64,000 bases of DNA from Marinilabiliales bacterium. GTDB lineage: Bacteria > Bacteroidota > Bacteroidia > Bacteroidales > PUMT01. The stretch spans positions 1 through 64,000 of the forward strand of contig REEN01000047.1 in the NCBI GenBank assembly GCA_007695015.1. Reading direction: 5' to 3'. The notes under the pieces were generated by a model. That model worked only from the letters and a program-made list of their open reading frames with translations, searched no databases and was not told the origin of the DNA. Shown here piece after piece: positions 57,175-64,000 of the stretch; positions within the stretch are counted from its first letter, which is position 1; each line of letters opens with the position of its first letter. The translations under genes were made by a program, and so were the position numbers.

Positions 57175-58170
57175 ATGCAGGAAACAATTGACATTAAAGA
57201 GCTTAACGAGCGGATCAGACAGGAGAGCTCTTTCATCGATGCCATCAACAACGAGTTGTCAAAGGTGATAGTGGGGCAGAAGCATCTGACCGACAGTATG
57301 CTGATAGGACTGTTGTCTGACGGGCACATACTTATCGAAGGGGTGCCCGGACTTGCAAAGACCTTGTCCATAAGCACCCTTGCCGGCGTTATCAATGCCC
57401 GCTTCAACCGTGTCCAGTTCACTCCCGACCTGTTACCGGCCGACCTGACAGGAACCATGATCTACAGCCAGAAGAAAGAGGAGTTTCACGTAAGGAAAGG
57501 GCCCATATTTGCAAATTTCATCCTGGCCGATGAGATCAACAGGGCTCCTGCCAAGGTGCAGTCCGCCCTCCTCGAGGCTATGCAGGAACGCCAGGTTACA
57601 ATAGGCTCGGATTCATTCAGGCTTGAGGAGCCATTCATGGTAATGGCAACGCAGAACCCTATTGAGCAGGAGGGTACCTATCCGCTTCCCGAGGCACAGG
57701 TAGACAGGTTCATGCTCAAGGTGGTCATAACCTACCCCACAAGGGCCGAGGAGACCATCATTATCAGGCAGAATCTGGCAGCCGAATTTCCAAAGCCAGA
57801 AAGGGTGCTGTCGCCCGGCGACATAATAAACGCCAGGAAAGTGGTCAAGGATGTATATATTGACGAGAAGATCGAGAAATACATACTTGATATAGTATTC
57901 TCCACAAGGTTCCCTACGGATTACCGGCTTGGAAAATTTGAGGCCATGATCAGCTACGGGGCCTCGCCCAGGGCCAGTATCAGCCTTGCGCGCGCCGCCA
58001 AAGCCTATGCATTTATCAGGCACCGCGGCTATGTCATTCCCGAAGATGTGAGGGCAGTGTGCCATGATGTGCTGAGGCACAGGATTGGTCTCAGCTATGA
58101 AGCTGAGGCGGAGAATATATTATCTGAAGATATAATTACCGAAATACTCAACACTGTTGAGGTACCCTGA
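57175..58170 (+). CDS. moxR: MoxR-type AAA+ ATPase (BAT operon)
   Basis: A 331-residue AAA+ protein. Walker A is in EGVPGLAKTLSI, Walker B in FILADEINRAPAKVQSALLEAMQERQVTIG, sensor 1 in MVMATQNPIEQEGTYPLPEAQVDRFMLKV, and the lid in SYGASPRASISLARAAKAYAFIRHRGYVIPEDVRAV. MoxR proteins act as chaperone-like partners of VWA-domain proteins, encoded just downstream here. First gene of the operon. Confidence 0.95.
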   Translation: MQETIDIKELNERIRQESSFIDAINNELSKVIVGQKHLTDSMLIGLLSDGHILIEGVPGLAKTLSISTLAGVINARFNRVQFTPDLLPADLTGTMIYSQKKEEFHVRKGPIFANFILADEINRAPAKVQSALLEAMQERQVTIGSDSFRLEEPFMVMATQNPIEQEGTYPLPEAQVDRFMLKVVITYPTRAEETIIIRQNLAAEFPKPERVLSPGDIINARKVVKDVYIDEKIEKYILDIVFSTRFPTDYRLGKFEAMISYGASPRASISLARAAKAYAFIRHRGYVIPEDVRAVCHDVLRHRIGLSYEAEAENILSEDIITEILNTVEVP

Positions 58171-58185
58171 TTAGTCACCCAGTCA

Positions 58186-58599
58186 ATGCGCATACTCCTG
58201 GCCATAATGTTTTTAAGCCTTACGGCGGAAATATCAGCTCAGATATTGCCGGGGATGAAGGACTCTGAGATTCAGGACTACCTGGCAGGGGCATACGAGG
58301 GATATGTCCTCAGGGATCCACCCAATGACGATGAGCTGAAATTCATGACCTTCGAGCACGTTTCGGGCGACATGACACTGCTGGTCTTCATGGACAGTGA
58401 AGGCAGGTGTACCTTTACCAGGCTGATGGTTGACATCGATTACCTTGATGATATGACCGGGAGGTATGACGTGGACTATGAAAACCGGGGAGATAACCGC
58501 TGGATTGCGCGAACAAGGGGAGAGACCTTCATGCTGACACTGGAGGAGGGTGACTGGATGTTTACGGTAACTGTAAGAAAAGCTGACCCTGAGTTATGA
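58186..58599 (+). CDS. Small secreted protein in BAT operon, unknown function
   Basis: A 137-residue product with a signal peptide (ILLAIMFLSLTAEISAQ). The mature part is acidic and beta-rich (MTFEHVSGDMTLLVFMDSEGRCTFTRLMVDIDYLDDMTGRYD and RNRW-type strands), with one Cys. I recognise no family. The 15-bp gap from moxR and the 43-bp gap to the DUF58 gene make it part of the operon, inserted where moxR and DUF58 usually adjoin. Confidence 0.75.
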   Translation: MRILLAIMFLSLTAEISAQILPGMKDSEIQDYLAGAYEGYVLRDPPNDDELKFMTFEHVSGDMTLLVFMDSEGRCTFTRLMVDIDYLDDMTGRYDVDYENRGDNRWIARTRGETFMLTLEEGDWMFTVTVRKADPEL

Positions 58600-58642
58600 G
58601 GGTAGGGTTCGCATATTGCAGGTTCAAAGAGTAATATGAAAA

Positions 58643-59563
58643 ATGGAAGCCAGGGAACTGCTTAAAAAGGTAAGGAAGATCGAGATAAAGTCGCGTGGAC
58701 TCTCACGGGATATCTTTGCCGGCCATTACCATTCGGCCTTTAAGGGAAGAGGCATGGCATTCAGTGAGGTGCGGGAGTACCAGCCTGGCGACGATATCAG
58801 GAACATTGACTGGAACGTTACTGCCAGGTTCAGCCATCCCTATGTCAAGGTTTACGAGGAGGAGCGTGAGCTGACCGTTATGCTGCTCATCGACACGAGC
58901 GGTTCTAGGGAGTTCGGCACCAGCGGTATGCTGAAGAAGAACATGATGACCGAGATTGCAGCAGTACTTTCCTTCTCGGCTATCCACAACAATGATAAAA
59001 TAGGTGTGATATTTTTCAGTAACAAGGTGGAAAAGTTCATACCGCCCAAAAAGGGCCGTAAACACATACTCCATATAATAAGGGAGTTGATCGATTTTGT
59101 ACCAGAAAACAGGGGTACCGACCTCGCCGGGCCCCTTAAATACCTTACCAACGCGATCAAGAAGCGAAGCACTGCCTTCTTGATTTCTGATTTTTTGGTG
59201 AAGCCTGGTTCAGACAAGGGAGACAATACTGACATACAGGAAGTAGCCTTAAATAATAATGGCTTTGAGGACACTCTCAGGATAGCGGCACGGAAGCACG
59301 ACCTGGTGGCCATCAGGATATACGATGGCAGGGAGAGGGAGTTGCCTCCGGTGGGCATGATCCGTATGCGCGATTCGGAGACTGGCGGGGTACGATGGGT
59401 TGACACCCTGTCAAAGGGGGTGAGAAGGCAATACTCTGCATGGTGGCAGATGCATGATAAATGGCTTTCAGAGCTTTTTGCAAGGAACGGTATTGATGCA
59501 GTTAAGATAAGCACATCAGAAGATTATGTTAAACCGCTCATCAATCTTTTTAAGCGGAGATAA
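58643..59563 (+). CDS. DUF58 domain protein (BAT operon)
   Basis: A 306-residue cytosolic protein with the DUF58 signature region (FSEVREYQPGDDIRNIDWNVTARFSHPYVKVYEEERELTVMLLIDTSGS) and a VWA-like fold with DTSGS as its MIDAS-type loop. It probably works with the MoxR ATPase and the membrane VWA proteins downstream. The start at 58643 gives MEARELLKKVRKIEIKSR, as usual for the family. Confidence 0.93.
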   Translation: MEARELLKKVRKIEIKSRGLSRDIFAGHYHSAFKGRGMAFSEVREYQPGDDIRNIDWNVTARFSHPYVKVYEEERELTVMLLIDTSGSREFGTSGMLKKNMMTEIAAVLSFSAIHNNDKIGVIFFSNKVEKFIPPKKGRKHILHIIRELIDFVPENRGTDLAGPLKYLTNAIKKRSTAFLISDFLVKPGSDKGDNTDIQEVALNNNGFEDTLRIAARKHDLVAIRIYDGRERELPPVGMIRMRDSETGGVRWVDTLSKGVRRQYSAWWQMHDKWLSELFARNGIDAVKISTSEDYVKPLINLFKRR

Positions 59564-59620
59564 GATGGAACGGGAAATGTATTGTCACACGGGTTGTTAA
59601 TGCCGGAAACATAATAACAG

Positions 59621-60676
59621 ATGACAGGAATATTTTTGCCATATACGAGTTCTAAGGGAAAACCGGGATATATATTTCCTGCCAGAACCGCTTGGCTCAT
59701 CTTCCTGTTAACATGGATGCCGGTTTTGCATTTGAATGCACAGCTTATCAGCATCTCTGCCCGATTTGACACTACGGCCATAATGCTTGGCGGGCAAACC
59801 AGTTTCACCATCACGGTAGACCAGCCTGAGGGAATGCATGTAGCCTTTCCGCATCTGCAGGATACCCTTTCAGCCAGTATAGAGATACTTGGCTCCATGC
59901 CTGCAGATACATTAAAGACAGGTGAGGAGAGGCTGAGAATAACCAGGTCTTACCGGGTTACCTCCTTCTATAGCGGCGAACATTACGTTGAGGCTCTCCC
60001 GTTTGCATTCCTTTTGGAGGATGATGAGCAGGTACTCAGGACAAGGCGCACCGCGATTGAGGTTCATGCTCCGGAAGTGGATATGGATTCCGGTATTTTT
60101 GATATTAAGTCCCCTTTCGGGATACCGGTGGGAATTGCCTGGGTCATTACCTGGATACTTTTGTTTATTTTGCTGTTAGCTGCAGCATGGTGGTTGTTCA
60201 GGTATTTAAGAAGGCGAAAGGATGCGGCCGGTATGCCGGATGAACCTGCACGGGCTGAACCGGCCGAACCGGCACATGTTACTGCTCTCAGGGAACTTAA
60301 GGAATTGAAGGAGGAGTCCCTCTGGCAGAAAGGAAAGATTAAGGAATACTACACAAGAATTACAGACATTATCCGTAAATATATAGAAAGAAGGTTTGGT
60401 ATCATGACAATGGAGCGGACGAGCCGCGAGATCATCGGCGACCTGGGAAGCTCCCCTGAGGCCGTCAATGGAATTGCCGGGGTGCTGGAGGAGCTGCTGT
60501 CACTGGCCGACCTGGTTAAATTTGCCAGGGCGGTTCCCGGCGCTGAAGAGCATGAGGCAGCTCTTGATACCGCCTTCCGCTTTGTAAAGTCTACGAGTAT
60601 CCATCCCCCCGGCACATCGACTGCCGGTGAACACGGTAATGAATTTGGCAGCAAAGAATTGAATACAGATGGGTGA
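59621..60676 (+). CDS. BatD-like single-pass membrane protein of BAT operon
   Basis: A 351-residue protein with an N-terminal signal segment (LIFLLTWMPVLHLNA). A periplasmic Ig-like domain (about 45-165: ITVDQPEGMHVAFPHLQDTL) and one TM helix (WVITWILLFILLLAAAWWLF, about 175-195) follow. The cytoplasmic charged/helical domain (about 210-345: YYTRITDIIRKYIERRFGIMTMERTSREII) is typical of a small protein seen before batA in Bacteroidota. No catalytic motif. It overlaps batA by 8 bp. Confidence 0.8.
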   Translation: MTGIFLPYTSSKGKPGYIFPARTAWLIFLLTWMPVLHLNAQLISISARFDTTAIMLGGQTSFTITVDQPEGMHVAFPHLQDTLSASIEILGSMPADTLKTGEERLRITRSYRVTSFYSGEHYVEALPFAFLLEDDEQVLRTRRTAIEVHAPEVDMDSGIFDIKSPFGIPVGIAWVITWILLFILLLAAAWWLFRYLRRRKDAAGMPDEPARAEPAEPAHVTALRELKELKEESLWQKGKIKEYYTRITDIIRKYIERRFGIMTMERTSREIIGDLGSSPEAVNGIAGVLEELLSLADLVKFARAVPGAEEHEAALDTAFRFVKSTSIHPPGTSTAGEHGNEFGSKELNTDG

Positions 60677-61661
60677 GATAAGTTTCGCATATCCTGAGTT
60701 TTTGTGGCTTCTGCTCCTGATACCACTGATGACGGCCTGGTACCTGATCAGGCAGAGAAACCGCTATCCGGCGCTTCGCGTCAGCGGCCTGCACTGGGCA
60801 GAAAAAGCTCCTGTTACGGTGCGGCACTACATTCGGTATTTCCTTTTCGCATTCCGGATGATTGCTGCAGCCTTCCTTGTGATAGTGCTGGCCAGGCCCC
60901 AGACCCATGATATATGGGAAGAGATAGAGACAGAGGGGATAGATATCATGATTGCACTGGATATTTCAAGCAGCATGCTGGCCGAGGACTTCAAGCCCAA
61001 CAGGATGGAGGCGGCGCGTGATATAGCTACTGAGTTTATAGCAGGGAGAAGGAATGACAGGATAGGGCTTGTGATCTTCAGCGGCGAAAGCTTCACACAG
61101 TGTCCGCTTACCTCAGACCATGCGGTGCTGGTAAATCTTCTTCGAGAGGTTGAGATAGGTATGATTGAAGATGGTACGGCAATAGGGATGGGACTGGCAA
61201 CGGCTGTGAACCGTCTGCGCAGCAGCGATACGCAAAGCAGGATCATAATATTGCTTACCGACGGGGTCAACAACAGGGGGGCCATAGACCCGTTGACCGC
61301 AGCCAATATTGCTGCCACCTTCGGCATAAGAGTCTATACTGTGGGGGTGGGCAGCAGGGGCCCGGCACCCTTCCCTGTCAGGACACCTCGCGGGATACAG
61401 TACCAGAGCATAGAGGCTGACATTGACGAAGATGTCCTGATAGAGATAGCTGAGATAACAGGAGGAAGTTACTTCAGGGCTGAAGACGAGGATGCCCTGA
61501 TTGAGATATATTCTGAAATAGATGAGCTTGAAAAGTCGTTTATCGATGTCAGGCACTTCTCTTCAACAAGGGAAGAGTATGCGGTGTTTGCATTGCTGGC
61601 AGGGGTGCTGCTGCTGGCCGAATGGCTGATGAGGTTACTGGTGGTGCGCAGCATACCATGA
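60669..61661 (+). CDS. batA: BatA, VWA-domain membrane protein
   Basis: A 330-residue protein with two N-terminal TM helices (LWLLLLIPLMTAWYLI and YFLFAFRMIAAAFLVIVLARP) and a VWA domain (about 85-285). MIDAS is DISSSMLAEDFKPNR, with TAIGMGLATAVNRLR and LLTDGVNNRGAIDP. A C-terminal TM helix (FALLAGVLLLAEWLM) follows. Known as part of the Bacteroides aerotolerance (BAT) system; its molecular function is unproven. Confidence 0.95.
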   Translation: MGEISFAYPEFLWLLLLIPLMTAWYLIRQRNRYPALRVSGLHWAEKAPVTVRHYIRYFLFAFRMIAAAFLVIVLARPQTHDIWEEIETEGIDIMIALDISSSMLAEDFKPNRMEAARDIATEFIAGRRNDRIGLVIFSGESFTQCPLTSDHAVLVNLLREVEIGMIEDGTAIGMGLATAVNRLRSSDTQSRIIILLTDGVNNRGAIDPLTAANIAATFGIRVYTVGVGSRGPAPFPVRTPRGIQYQSIEADIDEDVLIEIAEITGGSYFRAEDEDALIEIYSEIDELEKSFIDVRHFSSTREEYAVFALLAGVLLLAEWLMRLLVVRSIP

Positions 61662-61683
61662 GTTAAATAAATAATGACCGGAG

Positions 61684-62706
61684 ATGTTTGAATTTGAAAA
61701 CAGTGAGCTGTTATGGTACCTCTGGGTGATCCCGGCGCTGGTTGTTATCTTTGTGCTGGCCAGGCATATGAGGAGGAGGTCTGTCAGGCGATTTGGAGAT
61801 CCCCGGCTGATTGCCACTCTCATGCCTGAGGTATCGGGGAGCCGTCCGGTACTGAAATTCATGCTTTTTACCTTGTCCCTGACTTTTATAATACTGGCGT
61901 TGGCAGGACCACGGTTCGGTTCCAGGCTGGAGGAGGTCAGGAGGGAAGGTGTTGAGATAATAATCGCACTGGATGTTTCAAACAGTATGCTTGCCGAGGA
62001 TCTCAGCCCCAACAGGCTTGAAAGGGCCAAAATGGCGATCTCACGCATGCTGGCCACCCTGCGTAATGACCGGGTTGGCCTCATAGTATTTGCCGGCGAT
62101 GCATACGTTCAGGTTCCCATTACGGGCGATTACGCTGCTGCAAGGATGATCCTGGAGAACATCAACACCGGTATTGTGCCGGTTCAGGGTACGGCAATAG
62201 GCAGGGCCATTTCGCTTGCCGCGCGTTCTTTTACACCGGGGACGGAGGCAAGCAGGGTGCTGATCATAATATCAGACGGCGAAGACCATGAAGATGATCC
62301 GGTTGCTGCCGCGGTTGCTGCCAGGGAGCAGGGCATCACGATACATACCATCGGAATAGGAAGGCCTGAGGGTGCACCCATACCGCTGGGAGACGGTCAA
62401 TCACGGTTTTTAACCGATGAGGACGGGAACACCGTTATCACCCGTCTCGATGAAGCAACCCTGAGGTCGATCGCCATGTCGGGCGAGGGTGTTTACATCA
62501 GGGCAGGCTCCTCGGGAACGGGACTTAGCACTATAATGGAGGAGATCGGAAAGATGGAGATGGCTGAGATGGAAGAGATGGTTTACACTGAGTTCGATGA
62601 GCGGTTCCAGTACATGGCTGCCATTGCACTCATTCTGCTGGTGATCGATTTCCTGGTCCTGAACAGGAAAAACAGCCTGCTGGGCCGGATAAAACTGTTT
62701 GGTTAA
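61684..62706 (+). CDS. batB: BatB, VWA-domain membrane protein
   Basis: A 340-residue paralogue of BatA. MIDAS is DVSNSMLAEDLSPNR; TAIGRAISLAARSF and IISDGEDHEDDPVAA occupy the same places as in BatA. TM helices lie at both ends (ALVVIFVLARHM, FMLFTLSLTFIILALAGP, and AALILLVIDFLVL). It starts 22 bp after batA. Confidence 0.95.
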   Translation: MFEFENSELLWYLWVIPALVVIFVLARHMRRRSVRRFGDPRLIATLMPEVSGSRPVLKFMLFTLSLTFIILALAGPRFGSRLEEVRREGVEIIIALDVSNSMLAEDLSPNRLERAKMAISRMLATLRNDRVGLIVFAGDAYVQVPITGDYAAARMILENINTGIVPVQGTAIGRAISLAARSFTPGTEASRVLIIISDGEDHEDDPVAAAVAAREQGITIHTIGIGRPEGAPIPLGDGQSRFLTDEDGNTVITRLDEATLRSIAMSGEGVYIRAGSSGTGLSTIMEEIGKMEMAEMEEMVYTEFDERFQYMAAIALILLVIDFLVLNRKNSLLGRIKLFG

Positions 62707-62782
62707 GGATCGCCGGGCAGGAGAAATTAAATATGAATGGTTTATTTTGAACCGTATAGTTAGTATAAAATATCAGTGCATT

Positions 62783-63550
62783 ATGCAAATCTTTAATGGA
62801 ACAATGATAAAGGGAGCCCTGTGGCTTGCACTGACGGTTTTGGTTCTTGGCACAGGAACCCTGCAGGTAAGCGCCCAGCAGGGCAGGCGCCATATCCGTG
62901 AAGGCAACAGGCTTTATCATAAGGAGCTGTTCGATGAATCTGAGCTCTCTTACAGACGGGCTCTAGAGAGTGATGAAAATTCACCCCAGGCAAGGTTCAA
63001 CCTTGGCAATTCGCTTTACAAGCAGGAAAGGTTTGAAGAGGCTGCCCGGCACTTCGGCGAACTTGCCGATGAGGTTGATGAGCCACGGAACCGTTCAAAG
63101 GTATATCACAACCTGGGAAACTCGATGCTGATGATGGAGCAGGTAGAGCAGAGCATAGAGGCGTACAAGGAGGCTTTGAGGAATAATCCGCTTGACGACG
63201 AGACCAGGTATAACCTGGCTTTTGCCCAGAACCTTCTTGATCAGATGAATGACGGGCAGCCGGAAGGCGGTGATGATCAGCAGGAAGGTGAAGAAGGAGA
63301 TGACAGACACGACGGGCAGGGCGATGACGAGGGTGATGACCGTGACCAGGAGAGAGACGATGAAGGCACCGGTGAGGAAGGCGAGGACCGTGAACAGCAG
63401 CAACAGCAACAGCAGAGGCCAGACCAGATATCTCCTGAAGATGCGTTAAGGATGCTCGAGGCTGCCGAGAGGGAAGAGCAACGTGTCCAGGAGAAACTGA
63501 TGGAGCAGGAGGAACAGGTACAAAGGGCACGGTCGGGGAGAAACTGGTAG
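62783..63550 (+). CDS. batC: BatC, TPR-repeat protein
   Basis: About 255 residues from ATG 62783 (the frame is open from 62699, but that start lacks a signal peptide at the N-terminus). A signal segment (ALWLALTVLVLGTGTLQVSAQ) precedes three or so TPR units (ARFNLGNSLYKQERFEEAARHFGELAD, then VYHNLGNSMLMMEQVEQSIEAYKEAL). A very acidic stretch (EEGDDRHDGQGDDEGDD), a run of Gln, and a C-terminal helix follow. TPRs probably bind BatA, BatB or BatD. Confidence 0.9.
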   Translation: MQIFNGTMIKGALWLALTVLVLGTGTLQVSAQQGRRHIREGNRLYHKELFDESELSYRRALESDENSPQARFNLGNSLYKQERFEEAARHFGELADEVDEPRNRSKVYHNLGNSMLMMEQVEQSIEAYKEALRNNPLDDETRYNLAFAQNLLDQMNDGQPEGGDDQQEGEEGDDRHDGQGDDEGDDRDQERDDEGTGEEGEDREQQQQQQQRPDQISPEDALRMLEAAEREEQRVQEKLMEQEEQVQRARSGRNW

Positions 63551-63690
63551 AGGCGGGGGCGCCGGAAGCAGCACCGGACCACGATGGTTCGGAACTGGCA
63601 GTGAAGATGTTGCCGGAATTATTCCCCGTACCGGCGGGTTTGAAGTTCCGGCAAAAGCCCGGGTATTTTAATGCAGATAACAGGTAACAG

Positions 63691-64000
63691 ATGACCGGAA
63701 AAACAAAAATGTTCAAAGTATTGAAGAATTTTTCCTGCACCTGCATTGGGCAGGCCGTTTTTTGCAGGACGGCCGGTACAGCTTTGCTGGTGCTTGCCCT
63801 CCTGCTCTCTTTCAAAACCGCCGGGGCCGGAGAGATAGAATTCAGGGCGTCATCTCCGCCCACAACGGCAGTGGGGCAGCAGTTCAGGCTTACCTACACG
63901 CTCAATGCACAGGGCAGTGACCTGAGGCTGCCGGACCTGGGCAGCTTCAGGCTTCTGTCCGGTCCATCCACATCAAGCAGCCGGAGCGTGCAGATCATTG
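63691..64000 (+). CDS. batD: BatD-type protein, 3' end outside window
   Basis: An open frame from ATG 63691 runs off the right edge (103 codons). A basic start, a hydrophobic segment (ALLVLALLLSFKTAGA), then EFRASSPPTTAVGQQFRLTYTLNAQGSDLRLPDLGSFRLLSGPSTSSS. This matches the beginning of the BatD/oxygen-tolerance family. It follows batC by 140 bp in the expected order. Only the N-terminal Ig-like part is visible. Confidence 0.85.
   Translation, partial: MTGKTKMFKVLKNFSCTCIGQAVFCRTAGTALLVLALLLSFKTAGAGEIEFRASSPPTTAVGQQFRLTYTLNAQGSDLRLPDLGSFRLLSGPSTSSSRSVQII

Noticed and set aside
62997-63863. 288-residue minus-strand frame over batC and batD
   Set aside because: Pro/Ser/His-rich shadow of the repetitive acidic and Gln-rich part of batC; no domain.

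Overview
The window looks like chromosome of an anaerobic or facultative member of the Bacteroidota, probably order Bacteroidales. The evidence is a protease with a type IX secretion C-terminal signal, a BtuB/BtuG-type vitamin B12 receptor locus, a Bact-type V-ATPase operon with DUF2764, a BAT (aerotolerance) operon, a DUF2027-Smr protein, a Bacteroidota-style LptD, and promoter-like TAnnTTTG elements. I see no phage, transposon, CRISPR array or tRNA; it reads as mostly core chromosome with a few accessory modules.

Layout. 1-2007 (-): a cell-surface trypsin-like protease with PKD domains and a T9SS sorting domain (3' end outside the window). 2069-5564 (-): a B12 uptake operon made of a cobalamin riboswitch, a TonB-dependent receptor and a BtuG-like surface beta-propeller lipoprotein. 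5698-9255 (+): ligA, a DUF6913 protein and dapA. 9281-14917: two S9-family serine peptidases (-) flanking a thioredoxin-fold protein (+). 15091-20027: truA, a YfiR/coiled-coil/SpoIIE transmembrane phosphatase, a tiny lipoprotein and prfC. 20314-27959 (+): a seven-gene V-type ATPase operon whose K subunit carries the Na+-ligand residues known from Enterococcus NtpK. 28120-29504: a small lipoprotein and a GT2 glycosyltransferase. 29581-30693 (-): an encapsulin shell gene and its encapsulated-ferritin cargo. 30920-33120 (-): two Tat-signal proteins, a sugar isomerase-like TIM barrel and a Gfo/Idh/MocA dehydrogenase.

33389-43525 (+): an AI-2E-type permease, a LolA-like protein, a fused GlcD/GlcF-type 2-hydroxyacid dehydrogenase, a sodium:solute symporter, a CaiB-type CoA-transferase, and a two-gene 2-oxoacid:acceptor oxidoreductase in which the beta and gamma subunits are fused. 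The last four or five read as one module: uptake of a hydroxyacid, oxidation to a 2-oxoacid, oxidative decarboxylation to acyl-CoA and CoA transfer. This is the part most likely to be a little-described pathway. 43858-44949 (+): rpsF-rpsR-rplI, with a clear promoter, leader hairpins and terminator. 45183-48551 (-): RidA and LptD.

48633-55261: an amidase with SPOR domain, an MCE-family protein, dnaA behind an AT-rich 320-bp region, queA (-), and the DUF2027-Smr protein. 55501-55894 (+): RNase P RNA (rnpB). 55918-56880 (-): a bile acid:sodium symporter-family protein. 57175-64000 (+): the BAT operon (moxR, a small secreted protein, DUF58, a BatD-like membrane protein, batA, batB, batC and the start of batD).

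Several annotated starts differ from the longest ORF (ligA, prfC, the Gfo/Idh protein, batC, the symporter). Three genes (truA, lptD, the GlcD/GlcF fusion) have only non-ATG start candidates. All functional statements rest on reading motifs by eye; no database search was run.
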